A stretch of 64,000 nt of DNA. Origin: Fibrella rubiginis. Its GTDB lineage: Bacteria; Bacteroidota; Bacteroidia; Cytophagales; Spirosomataceae. The translations under genes were made by a program, and so were the position numbers. Under the pieces are notes generated by a model. That model made no database searches and was not told the DNA's origin. It saw only the letters and a list, made by a program, of their open reading frames with translations. This document shows positions 48,405-57,958 of the stretch, piece by piece (the stretch's first letter is position 1; each line of letters opens with the position of its first letter). The stretch is taken from positions 1 to 64,000 of the forward strand of contig NZ_JAFMYV010000013.1 of assembly GCF_017353185.1 (NCBI RefSeq), given 5' to 3'.

Positions 48405-49770
48405 TGGCGACAGGTTGCAGCGTTTGACTCACGGTTTCGTCATAGTCGTTCAGATACGGCACCGCCCCGAAGCGGCCTTGCAGGTACTTCTCGCGGTAGT
48501 CGTCACCTTTGCGGACGGTGTCGGTTTTGAAATCCGACAGCGCATAAAGCGACGAAGCCCCGTAACGGTCTTTGCTGACAAACCAGATCTGATCACGCCG
48601 GAGCAAGGGTTGAGTCGGGCCACGTTCGGCTAGTCCACCCCCACTAAGCAGGTTGCTGTCATGAGTGTTGAAAATCAACTGGGCGTTGTGCGGGTTGGTC
48701 TCCGGCGAATGAAACAGCCCGACGATCTTACGGACCAGGTTGGGGTGTAGCTTCGATTCCAGTTCATCTACCACCAACGTATCGCCTTGTTGCAGCGTCT
48801 CCAGAATGGGGCCGGAAAGGGCGAAGTATTTCTGCGTACCCGACGACTCATCGTCCATATCGAACTCGACCGTACCCAACGGGTTGCCGTCGGAGTCGTA
48901 GCGTCGGTGCAGGGTTTTGGTACCGCCCAGAATAACCCCGTCTTTTTCCGTCAGGGCTTCGGCCAGACGTTCGCGCAGGCCCGACGGCAGGTTGCCCGGC
49001 AGGTCGCTTTCGTGCTCGATGGGCTGTACGCGCACGTCGGCGATACCCAGATCAGCCCCGGCCAGGAAATTCATGACCGCCGATTTGCCCTCAGTGTGCA
49101 TGACGCGACTGACAGTAAAGCCTTCGTACCCTTCTTCCTGCAAGCCCGAAATGACGTTCAACTTGGCCAGCCAAGCAAACACGCGCCTGGCAAGCGGATC
49201 ATTGAACTGAGCCGCTACCGACAGCATCAGCGCGTTGGGCCGAATCATGTCGTCTTTGGCCAGCCTCAGGCCCGTTTTGAACTGCCGGGGATTGATGACG
49301 TCGAACGTTTGCTCGTCGCGGTAGAACACTTCAATCTCTTTGGTCTTTGGGCGGTGATAGAGCCACTCCGACACCACTTTCTCGGTCGTCACCTCGAAGC
49401 CATACCGGAACAATTCATCCTCGTGCAGAAACACCAGCTCAAACTCCGACGGGGCTTGCTCCGCGTCCGGGTTGAGCCGAAACGGGACCGTCGGAATTTT
49501 GTCGTTCAACTGCGTACCGCCCGACGAGCGAAGCATGAAGTGCCGCATGAAGCTCACTGCCTCAACCAACTTGCTTTTGCCGGAGGCATTGGCCCCGTAA
49601 ATCGCTACGCTTTTCAGCAGCCGGAACGGTCCGCTGTCCCGGTCGAGGGCAGGTACGTTCAGCCAATGCGTTTCCGTAGCCGGGTCTTTGTCGTAACGAG
49701 AAGCCACCAGCGACAGCTTGGCTTCATCGCGAAAGGACTTATAGTTCTTAACCGAGAATTGAACGAGCAT
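48394..49770 (-). CDS. rloA: RloA/AbiLi-like AAA15 ATPase
   Basis: 458 residues from the ATG at 49770 (MLVQFSVKNYKSFRDEAKLS); the longer frame to 49806 adds an unlikely leader. SMC/ABC-type ATPase: Walker A AIYGANASGKSKL (about 60-72), signature region SSGTQKYFALSGPIL and Walker B TLVVDELESKLHPNLV (about 340-356), and a His-switch-like LIFNTHDSNLL. This OLD-like family senses phage or DNA damage and activates its partner, here RloB, whose gene overlaps. Confidence 0.85.
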   Translation of the reverse strand: MLVQFSVKNYKSFRDEAKLSLVASRYDKDPATETHWLNVPALDRDSGPFRLLKSVAIYGANASGKSKLVEAVSFMRHFMLRSSGGTQLNDKIPTVPFRLNPDAEQAPSEFELVFLHEDELFRYGFEVTTEKVVSEWLYHRPKTKEIEVFYRDEQTFDVINPRQFKTGLRLAKDDMIRPNALMLSVAAQFNDPLARRVFAWLAKLNVISGLQEEGYEGFTVSRVMHTEGKSAVMNFLAGADLGIADVRVQPIEHESDLPGNLPSGLRERLAEALTEKDGVILGGTKTLHRRYDSDGNPLGTVEFDMDDESSGTQKYFALSGPILETLQQGDTLVVDELESKLHPNLVRKIVGLFHSPETNPHNAQLIFNTHDSNLLSGGGLAERGPTQPLLRRDQIWFVSKDRYGASSLYALSDFKTDTVRKGDDYREKYLQGRFGAVPYLNDYDETVSQTLQPVANEE

Positions 49771-49866
49771 GATAAAATACAGACGACTTTTGCACAAATA
49801 ACGCAAAAACTATTTTTATTATTCCAATATAGTATTCATCACGCTGACGGTTGTGGCTAAAATTGC

Positions 49867-49874
49867 TACTTTTG
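49867..49874 (+). promoter_or_regulatory. -7 box (TACTTTTG) of the type III RM locus
   Basis: Perfect TAnnTTTG match, 22 bases before the mod ATG at 49897, in the divergent gap with rloA. Confidence 0.5.
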
Positions 49875-49896
49875 ATTTTCCGTTTTACGTATTCGT

Positions 49897-51171
49897 ATGC
49901 CCACGCTGAACTGGATTGGCAAAGACAAAGTCATCAATCACCACCTCGACGTACCGTTTCGGACGCTCGACGCGCAGTACACTTTTCAGGCCGGGCCACG
50001 TCAGGCCAAAGAGTCTGCGGCTACGGCTCTTTCCGACAACCTAATTATTCACGGCGACAACCTCGAAGCCCTAAAAGCCCTGCTACCACGCTACGAAGGG
50101 CAGGTGAGGTGCATCTATATCGACCCGCCTTATAACACGGGCAATGAGGGCTGGGTCTACAACGACAATGTCAACGATCCCAAAATTAAACGGTGGCTGA
50201 ACAGCGTCGTCGGTAAAGAAGGCGAAGACCTCAGCCGCCACGACAAATGGCTATGTATGATGTACCCCCGGCTGAAGCTATTGCACAAGTTGCTGGCTGA
50301 AGATGGGGTTATTTTCATCTCGATTGATGATAATGAAGTTCAGAATCTTCGACCTATTTTGGATGAAATCTTCGGAGGACAGAATCGTATAGAACAGTTC
50401 ATTTGGAAGAAAAGCTACGGTGGAGGGGCCAAAGAACGGTATGCCGTCACTGTGCACGAGTACGTACTGATGTATGCTAAAAGCAAAGACAAAATCAGTG
50501 AATTGACTCTCCCTCCTGATCCTGACGCAGAGGCCCGGTACTACAAACTGACGCACGAAAAATTAGCAATAAGGGGACCATTCCGTATAAAGCCACTTGA
50601 AGCGACAAAAAGTATGGATCGCCGAGAGAACTTGATCTATCCAATTCCTGCTCCCGACGGAACAGAAGTATGGCCCAAGCGGCAATGGTGGTGGGCCAAA
50701 GAGCGAGCTTATTCGGCAGTTGAGAATAATGATTTGTATTTTATTAAAGCTAAAGACGGTGCGTGGTCAATATCTTATAAGCAGTATCTCCGTGATGATA
50801 CTGGTGAGGAACGACGTAGTAAGCCGTTTTCAATAATTGACGGCATTTATAATCAGGTAGGCAGTGCTGCTTTGAGAGAATTGTTTGCTGACCGAGGTCA
50901 AAACGTTTTCCAGTTTCCCAAACCTGTCGAGCTGATCGAAAAGTTACTATCCATGTTACAACTTTCTGCTGACGCGATCATTCTTGACTCGTTTGCGGGT
51001 TCCGGCACTACGGCACATGCGGTCGAGAACCTAAACCGGCAGGATGGTGGAAAGCGCAAGTTTATCTTAGTGGAGATGGAAGACTACGCCGAAACGATTA
51101 CGGCAGAGCGAGTAAAACGGGTGATGAAAAGTAACTTTACCCCCCCCCCCCTTACAGTTACAAATAACTGA
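49897..51171 (+). CDS. mod: Type III DNA methyltransferase Mod, in-frame 5' part (truncated by poly-C frameshift)
   Basis: 424 residues as read. Motif IV DPPYNTG (YIDPPYNTGNEGW, about residue 76), preceded by LIIHGDNLEALKALL; motif I DSFAGSGTTAHAV (about 364), i.e. the beta-class order of type III Mod. It ends prematurely (…NFTPPPLTVTNN) 18 bases after a run of 12 C. The rest of the protein continues in the +1 frame to 51565 with typical Mod C-terminal sequence. Losing one C (or gaining two) would give one 555-residue protein. As sequenced the enzyme lacks about 130 residues and is probably inactive. Confidence 0.85.
   Translation: MPTLNWIGKDKVINHHLDVPFRTLDAQYTFQAGPRQAKESAATALSDNLIIHGDNLEALKALLPRYEGQVRCIYIDPPYNTGNEGWVYNDNVNDPKIKRWLNSVVGKEGEDLSRHDKWLCMMYPRLKLLHKLLAEDGVIFISIDDNEVQNLRPILDEIFGGQNRIEQFIWKKSYGGGAKERYAVTVHEYVLMYAKSKDKISELTLPPDPDAEARYYKLTHEKLAIRGPFRIKPLEATKSMDRRENLIYPIPAPDGTEVWPKRQWWWAKERAYSAVENNDLYFIKAKDGAWSISYKQYLRDDTGEERRSKPFSIIDGIYNQVGSAALRELFADRGQNVFQFPKPVELIEKLLSMLQLSADAIILDSFAGSGTTAHAVENLNRQDGGKRKFILVEMEDYAETITAERVKRVMKSNFTPPPLTVTNN
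51140..51151 (+). repeat. C12 homopolymer tract inside mod (phase-variation switch)
   Basis: Twelve consecutive C between ACTTTA and TTACAG. It decides the reading frame of the C-terminal quarter of Mod. Homopolymers of this length are known slipped-strand hot spots in phase-variable mod genes. Confidence 0.8.
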
Positions 51172-51565
51172 CAATCAAGCGCATAACGGTAACTTTACGT
51201 ACTATACATTAGGCGAACGGCTGTTCGACGACGAGGGCAATTTGAACCCGGTGGTGAGCATCGACAAGATTCGGGAATACATCTGGTTTACCGAAACCCG
51301 GACCACGTACCCCAACGCCCAGCTCACTCCTTCGGCGGAGTCCGAAACCGGTACATACCACTTAGGTACGTATGGTGGCACGGCCTATTATTTCTGCTAC
51401 GTACCCGACGAACAGACAACACTCGATTTTACCCTGCTGGGCCACGTTCAGGAGCAGGCGGAGCAGTACATCATCTACGCTGATGTCTGCACGTTGCCGG
51501 ACACCTTTTTGCAGCAACACCACATCATCTTCAAAAAGATTCCGCGCGACATCGCCCGCCTGTAA
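51152..51565 (+). CDS. mod: Type III Mod, out-of-frame C-terminal part
   Basis: Open from the poly-C run to the TAA at 51565 in the frame one base off the upstream part. The sequence LQLQITDNQAHNGNFTYY, TLGERLFDDEGNLNP, then KIREYIWFTETR is what follows the Mod catalytic domain in this family. The only possible internal start is a TTG at 51242, without supporting signals, so this is read as the silent end of mod rather than an independent gene. Confidence 0.8.
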   Translation, partial: LQLQITDNQAHNGNFTYYTLGERLFDDEGNLNPVVSIDKIREYIWFTETRTTYPNAQLTPSAESETGTYHLGTYGGTAYYFCYVPDEQTTLDFTLLGHVQEQAEQYIIYADVCTLPDTFLQQHHIIFKKIPRDIARL

Positions 51566-51576
51566 CCACCAACGTT

Positions 51577-54354
51577 ATGGAACTCAAACCGTATCAACAG
51601 CAGGTTATTGCCGACCTCAGCCTGTTCCTGGACTACCTGATCCGGGTACCCGACATCCGCCATTCGTTTCAGGACTACTGGACCGACCGGGGTTTTCGAC
51701 CGATGACGGGCCATACTATTGAACCCTACAAAAACAACGTTCGCGACGCGAAGGGCCTGCCCGTTCCGCACTTGTGCGTGAAGGTGCCCACGGCGGGTGG
51801 CAAAACATTTATAGCCTGCAACGCCCTGCAACCCATTTTTGGACTCATCTCGCCCAACGACGGGCCGCCCGACGTACCTAAAGCCATTGTCTGGTTGGTG
51901 CCGTCGATTTCTATTCTCGACCAGACCATCAAGAACCTGCGCGATTCGAACCACCCGTACCGGCAGAAACTAAACGCGCATTTCAACCACCGCGTCGAAG
52001 TATTCGACAAGGCCGCTTTGCTGGCCGGATCGGGGTTCAACGCGACCGCGGTGCAGGGTCAACTGAGCATCATCGTGATGAGCTTCGATTCGCTCCGGGC
52101 CAGGAATAAGGAGGACCGTAAACTGTTTCAGGAAAACGGCAACAACCTCAGTTTCGTGGCCGGTTCTGCCGCAGCAAACCGGGAGCAGCCCGACCACATA
52201 CTAGAAGGCACGGACGAAACAGCGGTGATCAACGTCATCCGGTCGTTGCAGCCGGTGTTAGTGGTCGATGAAAGCCACAACGCCGAAAGCGAGTTGAGCG
52301 TGGAGATGCTGGCCAACCTGAATCCCAGTTTTATTCTGGATCTAACGGCCACCCCGCGCCGAAACAGCAACATCATCAGCTTTGTAGATGCACTCGCTCT
52401 CAAGGGCGAAAACATGGTGAAACTGCCGGTGATTGTCTATAACCAGAAAGACAAAACCGATGTCATCAACGCGGCTCTGGAACTACAGCGCAAACTGGAG
52501 CTTCAGGCACGAGCCGAGCAGAAGCAAGTGGGTGGGCGGCTAATCCGTCCCATCGTGCTGTTTCAGGCACAATCGCAAACAGCAGCAGATAATCACACCT
52601 TTCAGCGGATCAAGGACATTCTGGTCAAAGCGGGCATCCCCTCAGCTCAGATAAAAATCAAAACCGCATCTGTTGACGAATTGAAGGGGGTTGACCTGAT
52701 GGCCGATGACTGCCCCGTGCGCTACATCATCACCGTCAATGCGCTTAAGGAAGGCTGGGACTGTCCCTATGCCTATATCCTGGCTTCGCTTGCCGACCGT
52801 TCCTCGGCGGTGGATGTTGAGCAGATTCTGGGGCGGGTGCTGCGTCAGCCATACGTCCGGCAGCACCAATCGCCCCTGTTAAACCTGAGCTACGTACTGA
52901 CGGCCTCCTCCAAGTTTCGCGAAACGTTGCAGCACGTCGTTAACGGACTAAACAAAGCCGGCTTCAGTAGCAAAGATTACCGGGTTGTCTCCGATGAAGT
53001 AAAGCCAAGCACGGCACCTATGCCGGACGTACCTAATCCGTTGGCGGCTCTGTTCGACCCCAAGCCAAACAATCCAGCTACGGACCAGCCTGCACCAACG
53101 GCCACCGAAGACATCGACCCCGACCAAATAACGTACCCACCCCAAACCGCAACCCGTGAGGCAACAACGGATACAGCATCTGCTGATTCGGCTCACCCAC
53201 TAACCGGGAGCGGTGCCGGTGATACGTCCGACATGCCGACTGGCGTAGTCGATTCACCCGTTATACAAGACATTCAACGACAGGCTGAGGAAGAAGCTAA
53301 AGCCTTTGAGCAACAGCTTGCGGATATGAGAGATAACGGGCAAAAAGCCGACGACGCGCAGCAGTCGGTGGGCCGATACGCCATGCGCGATCACTTCAGC
53401 GAACAGGCCAAAGCGATACGGCTGCCTCAGTTTTATATGCGGGTACCAACGGGTCTGTTCAGCACCGACGGCGAAGAGCGGTTAGACCGGACGCACCTGC
53501 TGGGCGGGTTTCCGCTGGGCAAACAAAGCACCGACATCAAATTCGACAACGTACAGGCCGACCTCTACAAAGTTGATCTGGAGCAAACCGAAAAAGGTCA
53601 GTACACCCCCGCCATCGCCCGGATCGACGGGAAGACCAAGGAAGCCCTGCTGAGTAACATACTGGCACAGCAAAGCCGCGACACACAACTCAACAGTATG
53701 ACGGGTCGCCTGATGCGCTTACTCGGCGACTTCCGGCCCATCTCCGATGCCGACGTGCGTAAGTACGTTAAGCGTATCCTCGACGAGATGGGCGAAGAGC
53801 AGTTCCGCGACCTGATTGCTCACGAACACACCTACGCCGAACGGATCAAACGCCATATCACGACGCTAACCACTGATTTTGCTGCTGAACGGTTCCGCAA
53901 GCTACTCGACACCGACGAGGTGTTTGTAAAACCGGCCTACTCTTTGCCCGCCACCAAAGCCCCGAAAGAAACGGCCAAGGATATCACCAAGTCGCTTTAC
54001 AGCAAGGAGGAGCGCATGAATGGTTTCGAGGAGCGGGTTATTCTGGAGGTGGCAAATTTAGAAAACGTCGCCTTCTGGACGCGCAACGGCGAGCGGGGCC
54101 GGGGCTTCTGGCTCAACGGCTACCTCAATCACTACCCCGACTTCATCGTCGTCACCAAACGTGGCAAGATCGTCTTGCTGGAAACCAAAGGCGACGACCG
54201 CGACAACTCCGACAGCGAAGCCAAGCGTAAGCTGGGTGATTATTGGCGGCAGAAAGCTGGCGAAACGTACCGCTACTTTATGGTCTTCGAGAAAAAAGAG
54301 TTCGAGGGTACGTACACGCTGGACGAGTTTTTAGGCGTGATGCGGGCATTGTAA
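51577..54354 (+). CDS. res: Type III restriction subunit Res
   Basis: 925 residues, 11 bases after the mod 3' end. SF2 helicase motif I VPTAGGKTFIACNAL (about 68), motif II VVDESHNAESELS (about 228), motif III LDLTATPRR, and motif VI QILGRVLRQP (about 428). The C-terminal endonuclease has NHYPDFIVV...IVLLETKGDDRD (about 850-872), the PD-ExK pattern. The linker at 480-570 is Pro/Thr/Asp-rich and longer than usual. Res has its own start, but the enzyme needs Mod to bind DNA, so restriction is expected to be OFF with the present poly-C length. Confidence 0.9.
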   Translation: MELKPYQQQVIADLSLFLDYLIRVPDIRHSFQDYWTDRGFRPMTGHTIEPYKNNVRDAKGLPVPHLCVKVPTAGGKTFIACNALQPIFGLISPNDGPPDVPKAIVWLVPSISILDQTIKNLRDSNHPYRQKLNAHFNHRVEVFDKAALLAGSGFNATAVQGQLSIIVMSFDSLRARNKEDRKLFQENGNNLSFVAGSAAANREQPDHILEGTDETAVINVIRSLQPVLVVDESHNAESELSVEMLANLNPSFILDLTATPRRNSNIISFVDALALKGENMVKLPVIVYNQKDKTDVINAALELQRKLELQARAEQKQVGGRLIRPIVLFQAQSQTAADNHTFQRIKDILVKAGIPSAQIKIKTASVDELKGVDLMADDCPVRYIITVNALKEGWDCPYAYILASLADRSSAVDVEQILGRVLRQPYVRQHQSPLLNLSYVLTASSKFRETLQHVVNGLNKAGFSSKDYRVVSDEVKPSTAPMPDVPNPLAALFDPKPNNPATDQPAPTATEDIDPDQITYPPQTATREATTDTASADSAHPLTGSGAGDTSDMPTGVVDSPVIQDIQRQAEEEAKAFEQQLADMRDNGQKADDAQQSVGRYAMRDHFSEQAKAIRLPQFYMRVPTGLFSTDGEERLDRTHLLGGFPLGKQSTDIKFDNVQADLYKVDLEQTEKGQYTPAIARIDGKTKEALLSNILAQQSRDTQLNSMTGRLMRLLGDFRPISDADVRKYVKRILDEMGEEQFRDLIAHEHTYAERIKRHITTLTTDFAAERFRKLLDTDEVFVKPAYSLPATKAPKETAKDITKSLYSKEERMNGFEERVILEVANLENVAFWTRNGERGRGFWLNGYLNHYPDFIVVTKRGKIVLLETKGDDRDNSDSEAKRKLGDYWRQKAGETYRYFMVFEKKEFEGTYTLDEFLGVMRAL

Positions 54355-54397
54355 ACCTTTTAGGTATATTGGCGTATCATTAACAAATTAGTTTTTA

Positions 54398-56689
54398 ATG
54401 GCAATTACCTTAAACGTTGCTCCCATCAGTTTTAACGATGCGAGTATTGATATTGAAGAATTTCGGTATTCAGAGGACAGATTTAATCAGTTGCATAATG
54501 AGTATCGCAAAACACACCTTATTCAACGTATCGAGGACCGAATACAGGCTATTCCTATTCGCAAAGATGCTAAGACCGCAGGGGGTCGCAAAGGCAGTCT
54601 AATACTTTCCGAAAATTTAAATGTTGTGGCTTCGTTAGCGAATGAGGCTTTATATCGTCGATTGCTTGAGCGTTCTTGCTGGATAACGGGAAAAAAGCCT
54701 ATTACCTATTTGGTGAGTGGTCGAAATTTAATTGAAGACTGTTTACCAGAAGGAACTTCTCTTAGAAAGGGATTGAGTATGTTTGCTCGTTGGGAAATAG
54801 ACTTTCGTATTCAAAATCCTACTGGTGAAAACCCATACGTTGCTTTAAGCATCAATGTTGGTACAGCCCCTCGTATTTCATATAGTTGTGATAAGCTACT
54901 CCAATTTGGCGTTCCGCTAACTGGTTATTATGTAGGTCGAGCTAATTTGGGACGCAATCCCGAATTGAAGCCTCGTTTTACAACCGTCGGAAAAGTAACA
55001 GGGATCGAAGACGGTGATTTGTTACAACTAGATGATCTTCGTCCAGGAGAAGATTCACCTTCACTAGCATCAAAACTATATCTTGAGCCGAGAGAGGATG
55101 TATTAGCTCACTGTATTAAACATATTTACGGAGAACACGCATTAGGAATTCTTGAAAGGCTTGATAAGCGTGTTTCTGCTTTTCATACAGGCCCAGAAAA
55201 ACTCAAACGTCTTGCAAGTGCACTTGAGTCTTTTCAAGCATTTTCTTTAGAATTGATCGAAGGAATTCCTTTCACAATCGATCAGTTTTTAACAAATGAC
55301 ATTAATAATGACGATTTGACAACTATAGGCATAGCAGATAAACCTACGTTTGTATTTGCCTACGGCGGTCAAAAAGTCAGTTTGTATAATGATAATGGTT
55401 TACAAAAATATGGGCCCTATTCCCGCGAAGGATTTTCACCTTCTCGTCCCCGCATTTGCGTTATCTGCCAGGCTTCCAAAAAGGGGCAGGTGGAGCAAAT
55501 AGTTAAAAAATTTCTTGACGGTATTCCTCCTGTCGAATACGCAGCAGGCAGGTCGTTTGAATATACTGGCTTAAAAGCTAAATACCATTTATTGGGTTGC
55601 CACATTGAATTTTTCACGACAACAGATGACTCTGTTGAAGCTTACAATCGAACTACCAGTGACGCTTTGAGAGTACATGGTACAGGACAAGGTGCTTGGA
55701 ACTTAGCATTGATCCAGATTGATCGGTCATTCCGTGATCGGACCGATCACAACAATCCATATCTGACTACAAAAGCTCGATTGATTGGTCAGCAGGTTCC
55801 TGTACAAGAATTTACGCTTGAAGCCCTTGGATTACCAGACAAGCGAGTGGTTTGGACCTTAAACAATATGAGTTTAGCTACTTATGCTAAACTGAACGGC
55901 GTTCCTTGGCTTTTGAAAGCTGATCGCCCTATTGCTCACGAGGTTGTTTTCGGCATTGGTTCCGCTACAATAAAGGAGGGTCGATATGGTGGGGGAGAAA
56001 GGATGATTGGTGTAACAACTGTTTTCACCGGCGACGGCAATTATTTCGTCTCAAACGTTTCATCTGCTGTACCTGAAGAAGATTACTTTGAAACGCTTCT
56101 TGATAGTTTACGAACAACTATGCAGAACGTTAAACATGACTTAAACTGGCAACCACGAGACACCGTCCGGCTAATATTCCATGCTTTTAAAGTATTTAAG
56201 AATGCGGAGGCTGAAGCTGTTAAGCAGGTTATGAGTGAATTAGGTGATTATAACGTTGAATTTGCCTTCGTACATGTAGCTCAAGACCACCCATTCTTAC
56301 TTTTTGATAAATCAAAAAAAGATGGAATTGGCTATTATAAAAAAGGCAGATTGTCGCCGGAACGCGGTCAGTATGTTCAACTCACAAGAAGAATCATGCT
56401 TGTTATGCTTACTGGAGGGGCTGAACTCAAGCAACCAACTGATGGTTTACCAACTCCTGTTCAACTTATTTTACACAAAGATTCCACTTTTAAAGACCTA
56501 ACTTATTTGGCCAAACAAGTGGTAAATTTCGCGGCTCATTCGTGGCGAAGTTTTCAACCAGCTCCAATGCCAGTAACTGTTTTCTATTCTCAATTAGTAG
56601 CTCAAATGCTTGGACAGCTTTCGAGTGTTCCGCAGTGGAACCCTGATGCTATATTGAATCGAATCGGTACAACTCGCTGGTTTTTATGA
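54398..56689 (+). CDS. Long prokaryotic Argonaute, catalytically inactive type (long-B-like)
   Basis: 763 residues. The MID domain (about 345-480) has RPRICVICQASKKGQVEQIV and the guide 5'-end pocket NNPYLTTKARLIGQQVPVQEF (about 449-469). The PIWI domain (about 495-763) starts HEVVFGIGSATIKEGRYGGG and ends in the hydrophobic GTTRWFL typical of Argonautes. Positions of the DEDX tetrad are not acidic where expected (GIGS for GIDxS; FHAFK for xHRDG), so no slicing is expected. The N/PAZ half (1-340) is divergent. Such proteins use guide-directed target recognition to trigger a partner effector; the next gene, overlapping by 4 bases, is a nuclease. Confidence 0.85.
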   Translation: MAITLNVAPISFNDASIDIEEFRYSEDRFNQLHNEYRKTHLIQRIEDRIQAIPIRKDAKTAGGRKGSLILSENLNVVASLANEALYRRLLERSCWITGKKPITYLVSGRNLIEDCLPEGTSLRKGLSMFARWEIDFRIQNPTGENPYVALSINVGTAPRISYSCDKLLQFGVPLTGYYVGRANLGRNPELKPRFTTVGKVTGIEDGDLLQLDDLRPGEDSPSLASKLYLEPREDVLAHCIKHIYGEHALGILERLDKRVSAFHTGPEKLKRLASALESFQAFSLELIEGIPFTIDQFLTNDINNDDLTTIGIADKPTFVFAYGGQKVSLYNDNGLQKYGPYSREGFSPSRPRICVICQASKKGQVEQIVKKFLDGIPPVEYAAGRSFEYTGLKAKYHLLGCHIEFFTTTDDSVEAYNRTTSDALRVHGTGQGAWNLALIQIDRSFRDRTDHNNPYLTTKARLIGQQVPVQEFTLEALGLPDKRVVWTLNNMSLATYAKLNGVPWLLKADRPIAHEVVFGIGSATIKEGRYGGGERMIGVTTVFTGDGNYFVSNVSSAVPEEDYFETLLDSLRTTMQNVKHDLNWQPRDTVRLIFHAFKVFKNAEAEAVKQVMSELGDYNVEFAFVHVAQDHPFLLFDKSKKDGIGYYKKGRLSPERGQYVQLTRRIMLVMLTGGAELKQPTDGLPTPVQLILHKDSTFKDLTYLAKQVVNFAAHSWRSFQPAPMPVTVFYSQLVAQMLGQLSSVPQWNPDAILNRIGTTRWFL

Positions 56690-57900
56690 GCCCGAATAAT
56701 AACCCTTTCCTAAACGACATACGTCGAACGTTGCTTACTGAAATAACTAAAGTAGATAATAGTTGTCTAGAGGCCACTTTTATCGCTTGGGTATGTCCAA
56801 CGTTAAGAAACACAGTAAACGCTCAATTACCTGCTGATTGGTCGTCCTTGGATTACCATCATGTGGCACAGCTTGGGTTTATGGCTCAAATGTACCCCGA
56901 TGTCTTGTCAGATCGGTACAATGATTTAGCAGGTGGCCTCACAAGAATGTTAGGGCGTACCTCGATAGTAATGGGTGGTTCTCGCGCTCCGTTCGCTACG
57001 GACGTTATAGCTTTAATTGGTTTAGCTACTGGTGCGAAAGTAATTGGTGGTAGTGTTCTGGCTAGTATGACGGAATGGCTTATCAGTTTCATTCAAGATA
57101 CTTGTAAAGACTTAGTTAGCTGGAAACGTTGTATAGCATGTGCAACTGTTCAGATGCTTTCACCAAACCATGTATGTTCAATAATTCCAATTGGAGATAA
57201 CTCAGTGGTTGGTATTGCCTTAAATCAAATTGGGATGGGGCAGATTTTTGAGGAAATAGATGATCAAACTATCTATAATAACTTACTCAAAGATGTTATT
57301 GAAGAAACGGAGCAAGATCCTTGTTTGGCAGCATTACGATACAGAGCTTTATATTATATTTTAGATTCCTCTCCAACTATTTCACTAAATAAACCGTCTG
57401 TCGCCGATTTAATACATTTTCTCGAGCGTATTCCTGCTGCTTTCAGACGCTGGACATGGGAAGAAAAACCGAAGACCTCTACTAGTACAATTCAAAATTG
57501 GGACATCCAAAACGAATATCACGTTCAGAATCTCCTTTATTTATTACTATCACCAGTTTTTAGAGATTTAGAGGATGAGTTTTATTTAGAACCTATTGGA
57601 CAAAAGAATGCTCGTGCCGATCTGGGCATTCCTTCCTTATCACTAATTATTGAAGTAAAGTTCTTAAGAAGTACAGTTAGGTTTGCGGATATGATAGAGG
57701 AGATTGCGGCTGATAATAGTTTGTACTTTGCATCTAATAGCGAGTACGTAAACCGCTATCAACATCTGTTAGCATTCGTGTGGGATGACTCACGTCGGGA
57801 TATCGAACATGATGTTTTTAAACGTGGTGTTAGCCGCCTAAATCGTGTTGTTGGCTCAATCGTCATATCACGCCCCGGCAATATGCAACAGCGGCCTTGA
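56686..57900 (+). CDS. Argonaute-associated PD-(D/E)XK nuclease (probable Abi effector)
   Basis: 404 residues. Residues 1-270 are helical, with two hydrophobic stretches (about 108-130, VIALIGLATGAKVIGGSVLA). The C-terminal domain (about 275-395) is DpnII/MboI-like: NEYHVQNLLYLLLSPVFRDL, ARADLGIPSLSLIIEVKFLR (Asp about 312, Glu about 321, Lys about 323) and FADMIEEIAADNSLYF. The D-x8-ExK set is intact. Overlap ATGA with the Argonaute stop means coupled translation. By analogy with long-B pAgo-associated nucleases it would degrade DNA when the Argonaute detects an invader, killing the cell or clearing the plasmid. Confidence 0.8.
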   Translation: MSPNNNPFLNDIRRTLLTEITKVDNSCLEATFIAWVCPTLRNTVNAQLPADWSSLDYHHVAQLGFMAQMYPDVLSDRYNDLAGGLTRMLGRTSIVMGGSRAPFATDVIALIGLATGAKVIGGSVLASMTEWLISFIQDTCKDLVSWKRCIACATVQMLSPNHVCSIIPIGDNSVVGIALNQIGMGQIFEEIDDQTIYNNLLKDVIEETEQDPCLAALRYRALYYILDSSPTISLNKPSVADLIHFLERIPAAFRRWTWEEKPKTSTSTIQNWDIQNEYHVQNLLYLLLSPVFRDLEDEFYLEPIGQKNARADLGIPSLSLIIEVKFLRSTVRFADMIEEIAADNSLYFASNSEYVNRYQHLLAFVWDDSRRDIEHDVFKRGVSRLNRVVGSIVISRPGNMQQRP

Positions 57901-57918
57901 ATGCATTTTTCAAAATTC

Positions 57919-57958
57919 TTCAACATTGTACAAATTAGTCTTTGTACGAAACGTTGAA
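57919..57958 (+). terminator. Imperfect hairpin after the Argonaute operon
   Basis: TTCAAC...GTACAAA pairs with TTTGTAC...GTTGAA around a 6-base loop, 18 bases after the stop at 57900; no long T run follows. Confidence 0.5.

Noticed and set aside
48787-49860. 357-codon plus-strand ORF opposite rloA
   Set aside because: Shadow of the RloA frame in a GC-rich gene; the minus strand holds all AAA15 motifs.
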